Shown here one piece after another: positions 1 to 8,459 of a stretch of DNA of 64,000 bases. A program made the translations under genes and the position numbers. The stretch lies in contig CAZFDT010000003.1 of NCBI GenBank assembly GCA_964518335.1, positions 1-64,000 on the forward strand. The letters are read 5' to 3'. Below the pieces are notes generated by a model. The model saw only the letters and a list, made by a program, of their open reading frames with translations, made no database searches and was not told where the DNA came from. This DNA comes from CAZFDT01 sp964518335 (lineage in GTDB: Bacteria > Planctomycetota > Phycisphaerae > Phycisphaerales > Phycisphaeraceae). The stretch's first letter is position 1; every line of letters begins with the position of its first letter.

Positions 1-56
1 TGCAGCGTCATCTGCTGGCGAAGATTCCGTCAAGAGTTCTTTTAGGTGCTCTAAAA

Positions 57-104
57 CGCTAAAACCAGAGAAGGCGCGCTTGGCAACCCCCTCTGGTTTT
101 AGCG
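57..104 (-). terminator. Intrinsic terminator-like inverted repeat
   Basis: Bases 57-70 and 91-104 are perfect 14-bp inverted repeats (CGCTAAAACCAGAG and its complement) around a 20-nt loop. Read on the minus strand, the hairpin lies just downstream of the gene ending at 126 and is followed by TTTTAGAG. It probably ends the pilM-linked operon. The right arm is also part of the AACGC repeat family described at 88-125. Confidence 0.6.
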
Positions 105-125
105 TTCTTGCGTTTTAGCGTTTCC
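88..125 (-). repeat. AACGC-type repeat after a stop codon (copy 1)
   Basis: On the minus strand, the stop codon at 126-128 is followed at once by GGAAACGCTAAAACGC and then AACGCTAAAACC. Almost the same sequence follows the stop of the deacetylase gene (61122-61153), and a related one follows cmk (19328-19440). The role is unknown. Confidence 0.55.
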
Positions 126-1997
126 TCACGGCTGCAGCGCCACCGCGCCGCGGGCCTTTTCGGCGCGCAGTCGGATCAGATCCTTGTCGTTCTGATCGCG
201 CAGCAGGTTGCGGGTCTTGAGTTCGCGGCTCTCCAGATCGACGTAGAGCAGCTCGAATGTCGAGTCGCGCAGGCTGCTGCCGCCGCTGACCTCGCGCAGA
301 TCGACCACGATGCCGTTGACCTTCATCGGGACGGTCATCGGTTGCTCGTTGACGGGGATCTGCTTGTCCTCGCCCATGAGTTCGCCGGGTCGAACGTTCA
401 TGACGTGGTTTTCCCAGACGCCGTTGAAGATGCGCCAGATTTCGATCTGCGCACTGGACGCCTGAGCGCGCGTCAGGAAGAAGAAGAGGTCGGGCTCGAT
501 CTGCACGGGATCGGACCAGGCGCTGGGCTCGGACGCGACGGCGAGCTTGTGGTAGTTCTCCTTTTCCTGCTCGGGGTCGATGCCCTGTTTCTGGAAGAGG
601 GGGTTGAGCAGGTGGACGATGACGCGGTAGCGATAGACGCGGCCGGGCTGCACGGTCAGGTCGTGGGCCCAGATTTTGATGTCGCCGGTCATGTCGGCGG
701 CGCCGGGTTGGCCGGGCTCGCCGACGAATGCGGGTCCCGCGCCCGGTGGCCGCACAGGCCGACCCATGCCGGGGCGAGGCGGGGCGCGACCGGGGATGGG
801 CTGGCCGAATTCATCGAATCGGCCATCGAACTCCATGGGCATGTCGAACTGCTCCACCGGCGTGGCTTCGATGCCCATCAGCTTGTTGCGCTCGGCGGTT
901 TTCTCGGCCAACTGGCGGCGAAGCTGATCGAGTTGGCCCGTGCCTTCGGGCGTCGCCGGGCCGGGCGGGCGCATGACGTCGGTGACCACGCCTTCCATTT
1001 CTCGTGGCCCACGCACCACCGGGCGCGGCTGGCGCTCGGCGGGCGCCGCGCCGCGTCGTTCCAGGCGCTCGATCTGCTGCCGGAGCGTGCCGATCTCGGC
1101 GTTGAGCCGAAGCAGGCGGCGCTGGTCCTCGGGATTGAGCTCGGCGATTTCGACTTCGGGCGGCGTCCAGGGCTGAATGGTCGGCGGGAAGGGCGTGCGC
1201 TGAATGAGGTCCTGATCGTAGGCGATCTGGTCGAGCACCTGAGTCGCCGCCAGGCGATCGTACTCGGCGGGCTTGAGGCCGTAGGCCACTTGTGCCGGCA
1301 GGTGGGGCACGGTGATCTCCTTGCTCCACTGACCGGTGGCGGGCTCGAACTCCTGCCGCTGCAGTTGCACCGAGGTGATGAGCAGGCGGCCTCGCCACCA
1401 GGCCTCGGGTATCCGCTCCTGCGCCGGCACCGACTTGAGCGCCTCCTGCACCCCGGCCAGCGAGAACGTCACCGACGTCGAGGCGAACTTGAAGTCGCGG
1501 GGAATCTGATTGCCCACCAGCTTGATCAGCGGCTCGATCTGCTGCGGGTCCTCCAAATCGGCAAGCACGTTGAACCCGCCGCGCGCCTTGATCCCCGTGG
1601 GCGCGGGCACCGGGGGCATGACCACGATGCGCGTGGTGTCCGTCGGGGCCTCGAAATCGCTTACGCCGGCCTCGTTCATGGGCACGCTGAACTGTGCGAT
1701 CGACAGCGGCCGCCGCTTGTAACGCTCGACGAACTCGGTGGTGTAGTCGGGCACGGGCGTCTCGGGCAACGGGCTGCGCGTGTCCTTGAGGCGACCGTCC
1801 AACTGCCGTGACTTCTGCGCGACGACGTCCATGACCTCCTTGGGCGCCACGGTCCGCTTGTCGCGGTCGCCCAGCGTGACGCTGTAGGGGCTGCCCAGGA
1901 AGTACAGCCACAGCACGATCAGGACGAAGAGCAGGGCCACGCCGAGAATGATCTTCTCGATGTGCTGCTGCACGAATCCGATGTCTTTGGGTTTCAT
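126..1997 (-). CDS. Hypothetical membrane-anchored protein of a PilM-linked operon
   Basis: 623 residues. I do not recognise a named family. A single transmembrane helix lies at about residues 17-36 after a short cytosolic N-terminus, so most of the protein should be periplasmic. A Glu/Arg/Leu-rich coiled coil lies near residues 290-320, followed by a Pro/Gly-rich linker near 390-430 and a folded-looking C-terminal part. It is the last gene of a minus-strand operon after pilM and a second membrane-anchored protein. One-helix anchors with coiled coils next to PilM resemble PilN/PilO/PilP components, so a structural role in a type IV pilus or type II secretion-like inner-membrane complex is inferred. 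AGGG lies 8 bases before the ATG. Confidence 0.75.
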   Translation of the reverse strand: MKPKDIGFVQQHIEKIILGVALLFVLIVLWLYFLGSPYSVTLGDRDKRTVAPKEVMDVVAQKSRQLDGRLKDTRSPLPETPVPDYTTEFVERYKRRPLSIAQFSVPMNEAGVSDFEAPTDTTRIVVMPPVPAPTGIKARGGFNVLADLEDPQQIEPLIKLVGNQIPRDFKFASTSVTFSLAGVQEALKSVPAQERIPEAWWRGRLLITSVQLQRQEFEPATGQWSKEITVPHLPAQVAYGLKPAEYDRLAATQVLDQIAYDQDLIQRTPFPPTIQPWTPPEVEIAELNPEDQRRLLRLNAEIGTLRQQIERLERRGAAPAERQPRPVVRGPREMEGVVTDVMRPPGPATPEGTGQLDQLRRQLAEKTAERNKLMGIEATPVEQFDMPMEFDGRFDEFGQPIPGRAPPRPGMGRPVRPPGAGPAFVGEPGQPGAADMTGDIKIWAHDLTVQPGRVYRYRVIVHLLNPLFQKQGIDPEQEKENYHKLAVASEPSAWSDPVQIEPDLFFFLTRAQASSAQIEIWRIFNGVWENHVMNVRPGELMGEDKQIPVNEQPMTVPMKVNGIVVDLREVSGGSSLRDSTFELLYVDLESRELKTRNLLRDQNDKDLIRLRAEKARGAVALQP

Positions 1998-2034
1998 GGT
2001 GTGACCCTGTGTGCTCAGCCCGCGGGGGCGGCCC

Positions 2035-3390
2035 TTACCTTGCTGCGGCGTCCTCTTGCGGAACGATGCCCAGAAGCTGCTTGACCGTCGCGGGCATCAG
2101 CCGCGTGGTCCAGTCGCGGATCCAGATCGTTTCGACCAGCAGCTTCAGGTGAACGGTGTCGCACTGGCCGTACACGAACCCCTGATGCAGGGCGTCGTAT
2201 TCGTTCACGTTGCTGGCCTCGACGGTCAGCACGGTCATGAAGTTGACCTGGCTCAGGGCGTTGAAGAACTCGGGCAGTTGTTGCGAGTCGGCGACGATCT
2301 CGACCCACACGTGCCACACGTCGTAGAGGGCGTTGCTGCTGCGGCCGGTCGGGGCGACGGAGAAGTCGTCGGGCAACCGCGTGTCGGCGCTGGGGGCGGT
2401 CGGCGGCGGGGCGTCGGCGGCGGGCGGCGTGAAACCGGCGTCCGTGAACTGACTGCTCTCGCCCAGCCGGGTCATCAGCCCCCCGCGGTTGCGGACGCCC
2501 ACCGCACCAGGCACGACCCGCACCGACAGCAGCCGCTTGACCACCGAGTCGGTCACGTCGCGGCCGGGCTCACCCACGCCGTTGGCCAGCGCGATCGCCG
2601 CGACGATGTCCTGCTGAATCCACAGCATCATCTGCCCCGTCCACAGCGCCACCTCGTTGGGTGTGCCCGGCAGCTTGACCCAGTCGGGCACGTGGAAGGG
2701 GAACTGCTCGTGGTCCGGCTGCGTGTGAGCGTAGATGTTGAGCGTGCGAGCGTGGTTAATGAGCATTTCGCGCAGCGCCGCGCTCTTGCGGCGACGCAGC
2801 TCCTCGAACTGGTCGTGCTCGAATCCGCCGCCGGCGCCGATCGAGTTCTCGACGCGGTACTGCTGCTCGATGCGCTCCAGCTCCTCGTTGATGCGGGCCG
2901 AATCGATCGGAGGCTTGGCGTTGAGCGCGGGCAGAGGCGAGTCGGGCGACGGCGGGCCGAGCATCGCCCGCAGCGCGCGGGGGTAGTCGTCCTTGGCGCC
3001 GAACGCCGCGGCGCTCTGCGACACGGGGAAAAGGTTGGGCGACATGGGCGCGTGGCCCGGTCGATTGATCTTGCGGGCCTCATCGAACACCTGCTTGTAT
3101 TCGCCGCCCATCTTGGCGTACACCGCTTCGAGCTGGTCGATCGCCGCCTGGTTGACGGTGATGGGGAACACGTCGCGCGGCGGCTCGGTGGGCGTCTTGC
3201 CCGGGACCTGCACGCGCTGGTTCATCGCGCGCTCGATCTGCGTCAGGTTGCCCTGCTGCTCGAGCATGCGCTTGGTGAAGGCGTTGCCGTTGACGTGGAC
3301 CCACGCCAGCACACCGATCGCCACGATCGCGACGACGATCGACGTGAGCGAGATGGGGTTGGCCTTGGTCCAGGCGATGACGTTCTGCAT
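2035..3390 (-). CDS. Hypothetical PilN/PilO-like membrane-anchored protein
   Basis: 451 residues. There is one transmembrane helix at about residues 14-32, and the rest should be periplasmic. A low-complexity Pro/Ala stretch lies in the C-terminal half, and the last 100 residues look like a ferredoxin-fold module of the kind found in PilO and GspM proteins, though this is only an impression. It starts 24 bases after the pilM stop and precedes the 623-residue protein by 37 bases, so the three genes are almost certainly co-transcribed. TTGGAG precedes the ATG. Assignment to the pilus alignment complex rests mainly on position and topology. Confidence 0.75.
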   Translation of the reverse strand: MQNVIAWTKANPISLTSIVVAIVAIGVLAWVHVNGNAFTKRMLEQQGNLTQIERAMNQRVQVPGKTPTEPPRDVFPITVNQAAIDQLEAVYAKMGGEYKQVFDEARKINRPGHAPMSPNLFPVSQSAAAFGAKDDYPRALRAMLGPPSPDSPLPALNAKPPIDSARINEELERIEQQYRVENSIGAGGGFEHDQFEELRRRKSAALREMLINHARTLNIYAHTQPDHEQFPFHVPDWVKLPGTPNEVALWTGQMMLWIQQDIVAAIALANGVGEPGRDVTDSVVKRLLSVRVVPGAVGVRNRGGLMTRLGESSQFTDAGFTPPAADAPPPTAPSADTRLPDDFSVAPTGRSSNALYDVWHVWVEIVADSQQLPEFFNALSQVNFMTVLTVEASNVNEYDALHQGFVYGQCDTVHLKLLVETIWIRDWTTRLMPATVKQLLGIVPQEDAAAR

Positions 3391-3414
3391 GGAGGCGTCT
3401 CCAATGTCGTTCGG

Positions 3415-5655
3415 TCAGGGTTGAGCGGTCGCGGTCTGGTCGGTCGCTGCGTGGTCGAGTGACGGTTCGGTCGCGCCGGACGGCTCGGCGCCGCGGGGAC
3501 GACCGCCGGCGGTGTCCTCGCTCTGTCGCGCGTCCTCCGGGCGGATGAGCTGCACGGTCCAGCTCAGGATGAACGCATGGTCGGAGGCTTCCGGGCCCTC
3601 GTATCGGGGCTTGGCGGGCAACAGATCGGCGATGGCCAGCGGCTGGGTGATGGTGCCGCCGGTGGCGGGCTCGAAGTCCGTGAAGCCTGGGCCGGGCACG
3701 CCGCGTTGACCGCGGCCGACGCCGCCACGGCCCGGTGGGGTCACTGCAGCGGGAGCGAAGGGCGGTGAGCCGCCGCCGCTCGTTCGTTCGCCGCGTTCGC
3801 CCAGCGGCACGGCGCTGATCTCGACCACCGCGTCCTCGACGCCGACGAGCTTGTACGGCCGGTCCGGGCGCTCGTTGTTCTTCTTGAGCCACTCGACGAG
3901 GCCCTGGCTGAGGAAGTTCGCCACGTCGCCCTGGGACGTGCCGTAGGGCGTCGTGCCGGTGATCACCAGCTTGAAGCGGGGCGGCTGGCGCGAGGCGGTT
4001 TCCGTGACGGCCGGCTCAGACATAGGCGGCTGGTGCATCGGAGGGGGGTATCCGGGCGGGGCCATCGGGGGGGCGCCGGCCCTGGCGCTCCAATCGATGT
4101 CGTCGAGGTTGACGCGGCCGAAGTCGCCCCGGTCCATCGTCATGTCCGCCGGCGCGCCGGGCGTGGGCGTGCTGACGAGGTAGTCGGCGGTGATCGACTC
4201 GATGTAGATGCGCCGGCGATCCTTGCGCGGAATCTCCTTGAGCTTTTCGTGATCGGCGGCCAGCGTTTGGAGCTGCGGCTGCAGCGACTCGGCGGCCAGG
4301 GAAATGTCGGCCAGGATCTTGGGCCAGATGTCGCGGTAGTCGAGGATGCGCCGCAGGTTCTCGATCCGCTGGCGGGGGTCGGCGCTGCCCGACAGGCTTT
4401 GCCACTGCTGGCCGTAGCGGGCCGCGGTGCCCAGCACCGACTTGATGCGGGGCAGTTCGGCGGCTTCGGCGGTATCGAACACCGACTTCTCCGCCAGCAG
4501 CTTGTACGCCGCCGCGCCCGACGCCAGCAGGCACAGCACCGCCGCCGCCGCCATCCACGGCTGCTTGGCCTTCCACATCCGCTGCTTCATGATGAAGCTC
4601 GGCAGAATGTTGGCCTGCACCTTGTCCAGCCCCAGGCCCTGCAGCGCCAGCCCGTAGGCCGTCGCCAGCTTGATCGCGTTGTCGGCGAAGTCCGACTCCT
4701 GCTTGCCCTCGACACTGATCCGCTCGTATTTGTCCGGGCGGATTACTTCCATCTGGATCTGCTGCTTGAGGAACTTCTGCAGGCCCGGGAGCTTGAACGT
4801 CGAGCCCACGCCGATGAGCTTGGTCAGGTTCGCGTCGCGGTTGAGCGACTGGTAATAGCCCAGCGAGCGCTGGATTTCCTGCACCAGGTCGGCGAACACC
4901 GGCCGCATCGCCTGAAAGATCTGCCGGGCGTACTTGCTGGTGGCGGCCTCACGCTTGAGCTTCTCGGCCTTGGGGAAACTGAGCTTGAACGCCCGCACCA
5001 GCGCCTCGGTGAACGCGTTGCCGCCCATCGGCAGCGTGCGCAGCCAGATCCCGCCGCGCTCGACGATGATCACGTCCGTGCTCGACGTGCCGATGTCCAT
5101 GATGATCACGCCCTCGTCGTCGTCCTTGACCTGCAGGTCGTAGTGGAAGGCGTTGAACACCGCCAGCGGCGACAGCGTCAGGCCATCGACGGTGATGCCC
5201 GCGCGGCGGAAGTGGCTGAGCCACTGCATCACCCGGTCCTTGGTGATGGCGAAGATGCCCACCTCCACGTCGGGCGAGTCGGGCTGCTGGAAGACCTGGT
5301 AGTCCCACTCGACCTGGTCGATGGGGAAGGGAATCTGCTGCACCGCCTCGAACTTGACGATGTCGGGAATCTTCTTCGGATCGACCGGCGGCAGCTTGGC
5401 GAACCGCGCGAAGGCCATGTTGCCCGGCACCGACACGACCACGCTGCTGCCCTTGAGGTCGTGCTTGGAGAGGAAAGCGTCGAGGTTGACCTGGATCGCC
5501 TCATCGACGTTGATGTCCGGCGTCGTGAGGATCTGCTTGAACGGCAGCACGTCGTACTCGGACAGCTCGACGCCGTCGGGAGTCTTGACCAGCCGCACCG
5601 CCTTGATGGCGTCGGCGCCCAGTTCGATGCCCCAAGCGTCGTTGTTTTTGGCCAT
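3415..5655 (-). CDS. pilM: PilM-type actin-like ATPase fused to a PilN-like membrane segment
   Basis: 746 residues from the ATG at 5655, preceded by AAGGAG at good spacing; an upstream in-frame ATG at 5694 lacks this. Residues 1-350 are a PilM/SHS2-FtsA-type ATPase: phosphate-1 loop G-I-E-L-G-A-D near residue 9, phosphate-2 motif MDIGTSSTD at 186-194 and adenosine motif GVGSTFKLPG at 282-291. Unlike classical PilM (about 350 residues), the chain continues into a transmembrane helix at about 367-384 and a roughly 350-residue periplasmic part. PilM normally binds the cytosolic tail of separate PilN, so this looks like a PilM-PilN fusion. It heads the operon and probably organises a type IV pilus or pseudopilus machine at the inner membrane. 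Confidence 0.88.
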   Translation of the reverse strand: MAKNNDAWGIELGADAIKAVRLVKTPDGVELSEYDVLPFKQILTTPDINVDEAIQVNLDAFLSKHDLKGSSVVVSVPGNMAFARFAKLPPVDPKKIPDIVKFEAVQQIPFPIDQVEWDYQVFQQPDSPDVEVGIFAITKDRVMQWLSHFRRAGITVDGLTLSPLAVFNAFHYDLQVKDDDEGVIIMDIGTSSTDVIIVERGGIWLRTLPMGGNAFTEALVRAFKLSFPKAEKLKREAATSKYARQIFQAMRPVFADLVQEIQRSLGYYQSLNRDANLTKLIGVGSTFKLPGLQKFLKQQIQMEVIRPDKYERISVEGKQESDFADNAIKLATAYGLALQGLGLDKVQANILPSFIMKQRMWKAKQPWMAAAAVLCLLASGAAAYKLLAEKSVFDTAEAAELPRIKSVLGTAARYGQQWQSLSGSADPRQRIENLRRILDYRDIWPKILADISLAAESLQPQLQTLAADHEKLKEIPRKDRRRIYIESITADYLVSTPTPGAPADMTMDRGDFGRVNLDDIDWSARAGAPPMAPPGYPPPMHQPPMSEPAVTETASRQPPRFKLVITGTTPYGTSQGDVANFLSQGLVEWLKKNNERPDRPYKLVGVEDAVVEISAVPLGERGERTSGGGSPPFAPAAVTPPGRGGVGRGQRGVPGPGFTDFEPATGGTITQPLAIADLLPAKPRYEGPEASDHAFILSWTVQLIRPEDARQSEDTAGGRPRGAEPSGATEPSLDHAATDQTATAQP

Positions 5656-6072
5656 GGGTCGCTCCTTGCCCGGCAGTATGTCCCGACACACCACAACCGT
5701 CGCCGCCCCTCATCGCAGCGTCAGTCCCTCAACCACTTGCAGGATAACAGGAAACAACAACTTCGGCGTGGTGAACCGCCGCCGCGAATGACGCTCCGGG
5801 CAAGCTCGAACATCCACCTGCCCAGCCATCACCCGCCACGGCAACTTCATCCACCTATTAAACCGCTGTACCGCACTTAGGTCAAGACGCATCAGCAGGT
5901 TGGAAGTTCCCCAAGGACATGCGGGCTGACCGCACGCGGGTCAGGCACGCGACTCGAGGCGCACGAGTGAGTCATCGCCGTTGCGGCAGGGCATGGCGCC
6001 GGGCACAGATCGCCCATCATGAAGGTGCCAACGCACCACCGATTCGTGCCGCGCGTGCTTCCCATAGGGTGG
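5656..6072. other. Divergent intergenic region without a supported gene
   Basis: This stretch separates pilM (minus) from the toxin-antitoxin pair (plus). Small open frames here (for example 5710-5892 minus) have no family resemblance and no convincing ribosome binding site. The pilM promoter must lie here. A TATCCT-like -10 box occurs on the minus strand near 5741, without a clear -35. Confidence 0.5.
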
Positions 6073-6101
6073 TTGATTCGGCTCGCCCTTGCGTCGATAA
6101 T
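6073..6101 (+). promoter_or_regulatory. Sigma70-type promoter of the RHH-PIN toxin-antitoxin operon
   Basis: TTGATT (6073-6078) and GATAAT (6096-6101) are separated by exactly 17 bases. Transcription would start near 6108, about 30 bases before the antitoxin ATG at 6139. RHH antitoxins usually repress their own promoter, so an operator is expected here. Confidence 0.65.
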
Positions 6102-6138
6102 AATACGCACAGCCACTACGTATTACCCTGGTGCAGGC

Positions 6139-6393
6139 ATGACCACGATCTCCTTGAAAATACCGCCTGAACTCGAAGGCCGCCTCAATGCGGTCGCGCG
6201 AAGAAAGCGGATATCCAAATCCGCCGTGATCCGTGAGGCCTTGGAGCAGGCACTACCGTCATCCCATCGCGTGGCCAAGGCCTCACTCCCCAAAGGTTCG
6301 GTGCTGGAGCGAGTGACGGACGAGATCGGCAGTTGCGAGGGCCCCGGCGATCTGAGCGCCAACCCCAAGTACATGGAAGGCTTCGGTCGATGA
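6139..6393 (+). CDS. Ribbon-helix-helix antitoxin
   Basis: 84 residues from the ATG at 6139; the longer open frame upstream includes the promoter and is not used. The N-terminal 40 residues read as a CopG/Arc-type ribbon-helix-helix: a beta strand (T-I-S-L-K-I), then two helices with the R-I-S-K-S-A-V-I-R-E-A-L pattern. The C-terminal half, rich in charged and Gly/Pro residues, is the likely toxin-wrapping part. It overlaps the PIN gene by ATGA, so the pair is translationally coupled. By analogy with VapBC pairs, it should neutralise the PIN toxin and repress the operon. Confidence 0.85.
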   Translation: MTTISLKIPPELEGRLNAVARRKRISKSAVIREALEQALPSSHRVAKASLPKGSVLERVTDEIGSCEGPGDLSANPKYMEGFGR

Positions 6394-6827
6394 CTGCCCG
6401 CCGCGGGATCCTCGATGCCGGCCCGTGGATCGCCCTGATTGATCGTCGCGATGCGGCGCACGAATGGGCCATCGCGACGTTGGCCCAGTATCGTGACCCA
6501 TTGATCACTGCCGAGCCTGTCGTCACCGAAGCCTGTTTCCTGGCTCAACGATTGGACGACGGCCCCAGGCGCATTCACAACATGATCCGCAAGGGGTTCG
6601 CACGCATCGATTTCTCGCTCAGCGCGGAACTGGATGCTGTCGATGCACTCGTGCAACGTTACGCAAACGTCCCCATGTCCCTCGCCGACAGCTGCCTCGT
6701 GCGAATGTCTGAGCTGTACCCCAAGGCAAAGGTTATCACCGTCGATAGCGATTTCCGTATCTATCGCCGCCATGGGCGCGAAGCGATCCCGCTCGTCATG
6801 CCGCCGGGGTTATCCAAGCGCCGATAG
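6390..6827 (+). CDS. PIN-domain ribonuclease toxin (VapC-like)
   Basis: 145 residues from the ATG overlapping the antitoxin stop. The acidic PIN residues are all visible: Asp8 in I-L-D-A-G-P, Glu in V-T-E-A-C-F near 47, Asp in S-L-A-D-S-C near 98 and Asp in V-D-S-D-F near 116. The length is normal for VapC toxins. PIN proteins of this kind are Mg-dependent endoribonucleases; the RNA target cannot be read from the sequence. Context (preceding RHH gene, overlap) supports a complete, probably active module. Confidence 0.88.
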   Translation: MTARRGILDAGPWIALIDRRDAAHEWAIATLAQYRDPLITAEPVVTEACFLAQRLDDGPRRIHNMIRKGFARIDFSLSAELDAVDALVQRYANVPMSLADSCLVRMSELYPKAKVITVDSDFRIYRRHGREAIPLVMPPGLSKRR

Positions 6828-6840
6828 ACGCGGGTTTGGC

Positions 6841-6846
6841 TATCCT
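6841..6846 (+). promoter_or_regulatory. -10 box for an apparently leaderless tmk transcript
   Basis: TATCCT lies 7 bases before the tmk ATG at 6854, so transcription would begin at or next to the start codon. No -35 box or Shine-Dalgarno sequence is evident. Similar spacing occurs at 17284, 18568, 26786 and 44153. Confidence 0.4.
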
Positions 6847-6853
6847 CTTGCCC

Positions 6854-7498
6854 ATGGCGTGGACGCATCAGCTTCGTGGTCGGTTCATCGTGTTCGACGG
6901 GCCGGACGGGTCGGGCAAATCGACGCAGTTCCGGCGCTTCGGCGCGCACGCGCGCGACGCGGGGGTGGCGGTGTGCGAGGTGCGCGAGCCCGGCGGGACG
7001 GAGATCGGCGAGCAGGTGCGGCAAATCCTGCTCGAGTACCGCGACGACCGGCACGGGGCGATGGACATGCGATGCGAGATGCTCTTGTTCATGGCCAGCC
7101 GGGCGCAGCTCGTGGCGGAGAAGATCGGCCCGGCGCTGCGGCGGGGCGAGCTGGTGCTGGCCGACCGGTTCATCAGCTCGACGCTGGCGTACCAGGGCAC
7201 GGCGGGGGGGCTGCCGGTGGCCGACATCCTGCGCGTCGGGCAGATCGCCCTGGGCCAGTGCTGGCCGGACCTGGTCGTGGTGTTCGATGTCGATGAGGCC
7301 ACTGCAGCGTCGCGGCTCAACCCGCTGCTGGACCGCATGGAGAAGAAGGGCGCCGAGTTTCATCGGCGCGTGCGCCAGGGGTATCTCGACCAGGCGGGCA
7401 ACGATCCCGAGCGGTATCTGGTGGTGGACGCCCGCGACGACGAGGACGTGGTGTTCGAGCGGCTGCTCGCCGGCATGAGCGAGCGTTTCAGCGCGTGA
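6854..7498 (+). CDS. tmk: Thymidylate kinase
   Basis: 214 residues from ATG 6854 (an in-frame TTG at 6836 would add six residues). The P-loop F-D-G-P-D-G-S-G-K-S-T is near residues 14-24 and the D-R-F-I-S-S-T motif of dTMP kinases near residue 100. Length is typical. It phosphorylates dTMP to dTDP for DNA synthesis in the cytosol. It is convergent with the next gene and overlaps it by 11 bases at the 3' ends. It lies just after the toxin-antitoxin operon but is probably expressed from its own leaderless-type promoter. Confidence 0.95.
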   Translation: MAWTHQLRGRFIVFDGPDGSGKSTQFRRFGAHARDAGVAVCEVREPGGTEIGEQVRQILLEYRDDRHGAMDMRCEMLLFMASRAQLVAEKIGPALRRGELVLADRFISSTLAYQGTAGGLPVADILRVGQIALGQCWPDLVVVFDVDEATAASRLNPLLDRMEKKGAEFHRRVRQGYLDQAGNDPERYLVVDARDDEDVVFERLLAGMSERFSA

Positions 7499-8459
7499 GC
7501 ACCAGTCGCTTGACCTCGAACAGCCCGCCGAGCACGCCCGGCAGCAGCATGACGATGATGAAGACCAGCAGCGACATGGCCAGGGCGAGGCTGTCGTCGA
7601 TGCCGTAGGTCTTGAGCATGACGATCATCGCGCTTTCGCGCAGGCCCACGCCGGCGATGCTGATGGGGATCATCGTCGCCAGGATGACCGCCGAGCGGAC
7701 CCAACCCAGCGAGACGAAACCCACGTCGATGCTCATGGCCCGTGCGAGAAAGACGAACACGGCGATGCCGATGACGTGCGCCAGGGCGCCCAGCAGGAGC
7801 ACGTGGGCATGATCGCGTCGCGGCATCGAGCGCCACTTCTGCGCCGCGTCGGCGATCTTGCCGGTGATCCTCGCCGCACGTGGCGGCATCCCCGGAATCG
7901 TCCAGCGCGAGGCCACTGCAACGCACAGGAGCATCATGCCCACCAGCCCGCACACAATTACGACAAACACCGACCACGCCTGGGGCCCCCGGGGCATCTC
8001 CAGCAGCCAGAACGCCATGCCCACTGCGCACAGCGACAGCGTCGCCACGATGCGGTCGATGAGCAGCGCCACGCCCGCCCCGGCGATGTCGCGGCCGCGG
8101 TTGCCCAGCCGGTAGAACCGCACCGCCAGCCCCGCGAAGTTCCCGCCCGGCAGGAACAGCCCGTAGAACGTCGTCGCCAGGTTGATCTCGAAGAGCTGAC
8201 CCACCGACAGGTCGATGCCCTGCGCGTCGGTGAGCCGCTTGAGGCGGAGGGCGATGGACCACTGCAGCAGCAGGCTCGTCGCCGCCGCCGCCGCGAGCCA
8301 TCCCACGTGCGCCTGCCGCAGCGCGGCCCAGACCTTGTCGGCCTCGACCTGCGTGAAAAGGACGACGAGGATGCCCACGGCCACGACGTACCGCAGCGCT
8401 CGCATCACGCGTCGGAGCGTGCTCGGCGGCGGCAGGGGAGCGATGGGCGCGTCAGACAC
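7488..8459 (-). CDS. Lysylphosphatidylglycerol synthase/flippase-like membrane protein (UPF0104)
   Basis: 323 residues with about eight transmembrane helices, matching the AglD/MprF N-terminal (flippase-like) family in length and in the L-R-L-K-R-L-T and L-P-G-G-N patterns after the second helix. Family members are linked to flipping or transfer of lipid-linked groups; the substrate here is unknown. Translation starts at a GTG inside the last codons of the upstream phosphodiesterase gene (8-base overlap), indicating coupling and perhaps a joint role in lipid or phosphoester metabolism. Confidence 0.85.
   Translation of the reverse strand: MSDAPIAPLPPPSTLRRVMRALRYVVAVGILVVLFTQVEADKVWAALRQAHVGWLAAAAATSLLLQWSIALRLKRLTDAQGIDLSVGQLFEINLATTFYGLFLPGGNFAGLAVRFYRLGNRGRDIAGAGVALLIDRIVATLSLCAVGMAFWLLEMPRGPQAWSVFVVIVCGLVGMMLLCVAVASRWTIPGMPPRAARITGKIADAAQKWRSMPRRDHAHVLLLGALAHVIGIAVFVFLARAMSIDVGFVSLGWVRSAVILATMIPISIAGVGLRESAMIVMLKTYGIDDSLALAMSLLVFIIVMLLPGVLGGLFEVKRLVLTR

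Noticed and set aside
108..1811. 567-codon plus-strand frame at the window start
   Set aside because: Antisense to the 623-residue membrane protein; no start signal or family character.
4033..5880. Long plus-strand frame opposite pilM
   Set aside because: Arg/His/Leu-rich antisense translation typical of high-GC DNA; pilM on the other strand has clear ATPase motifs.
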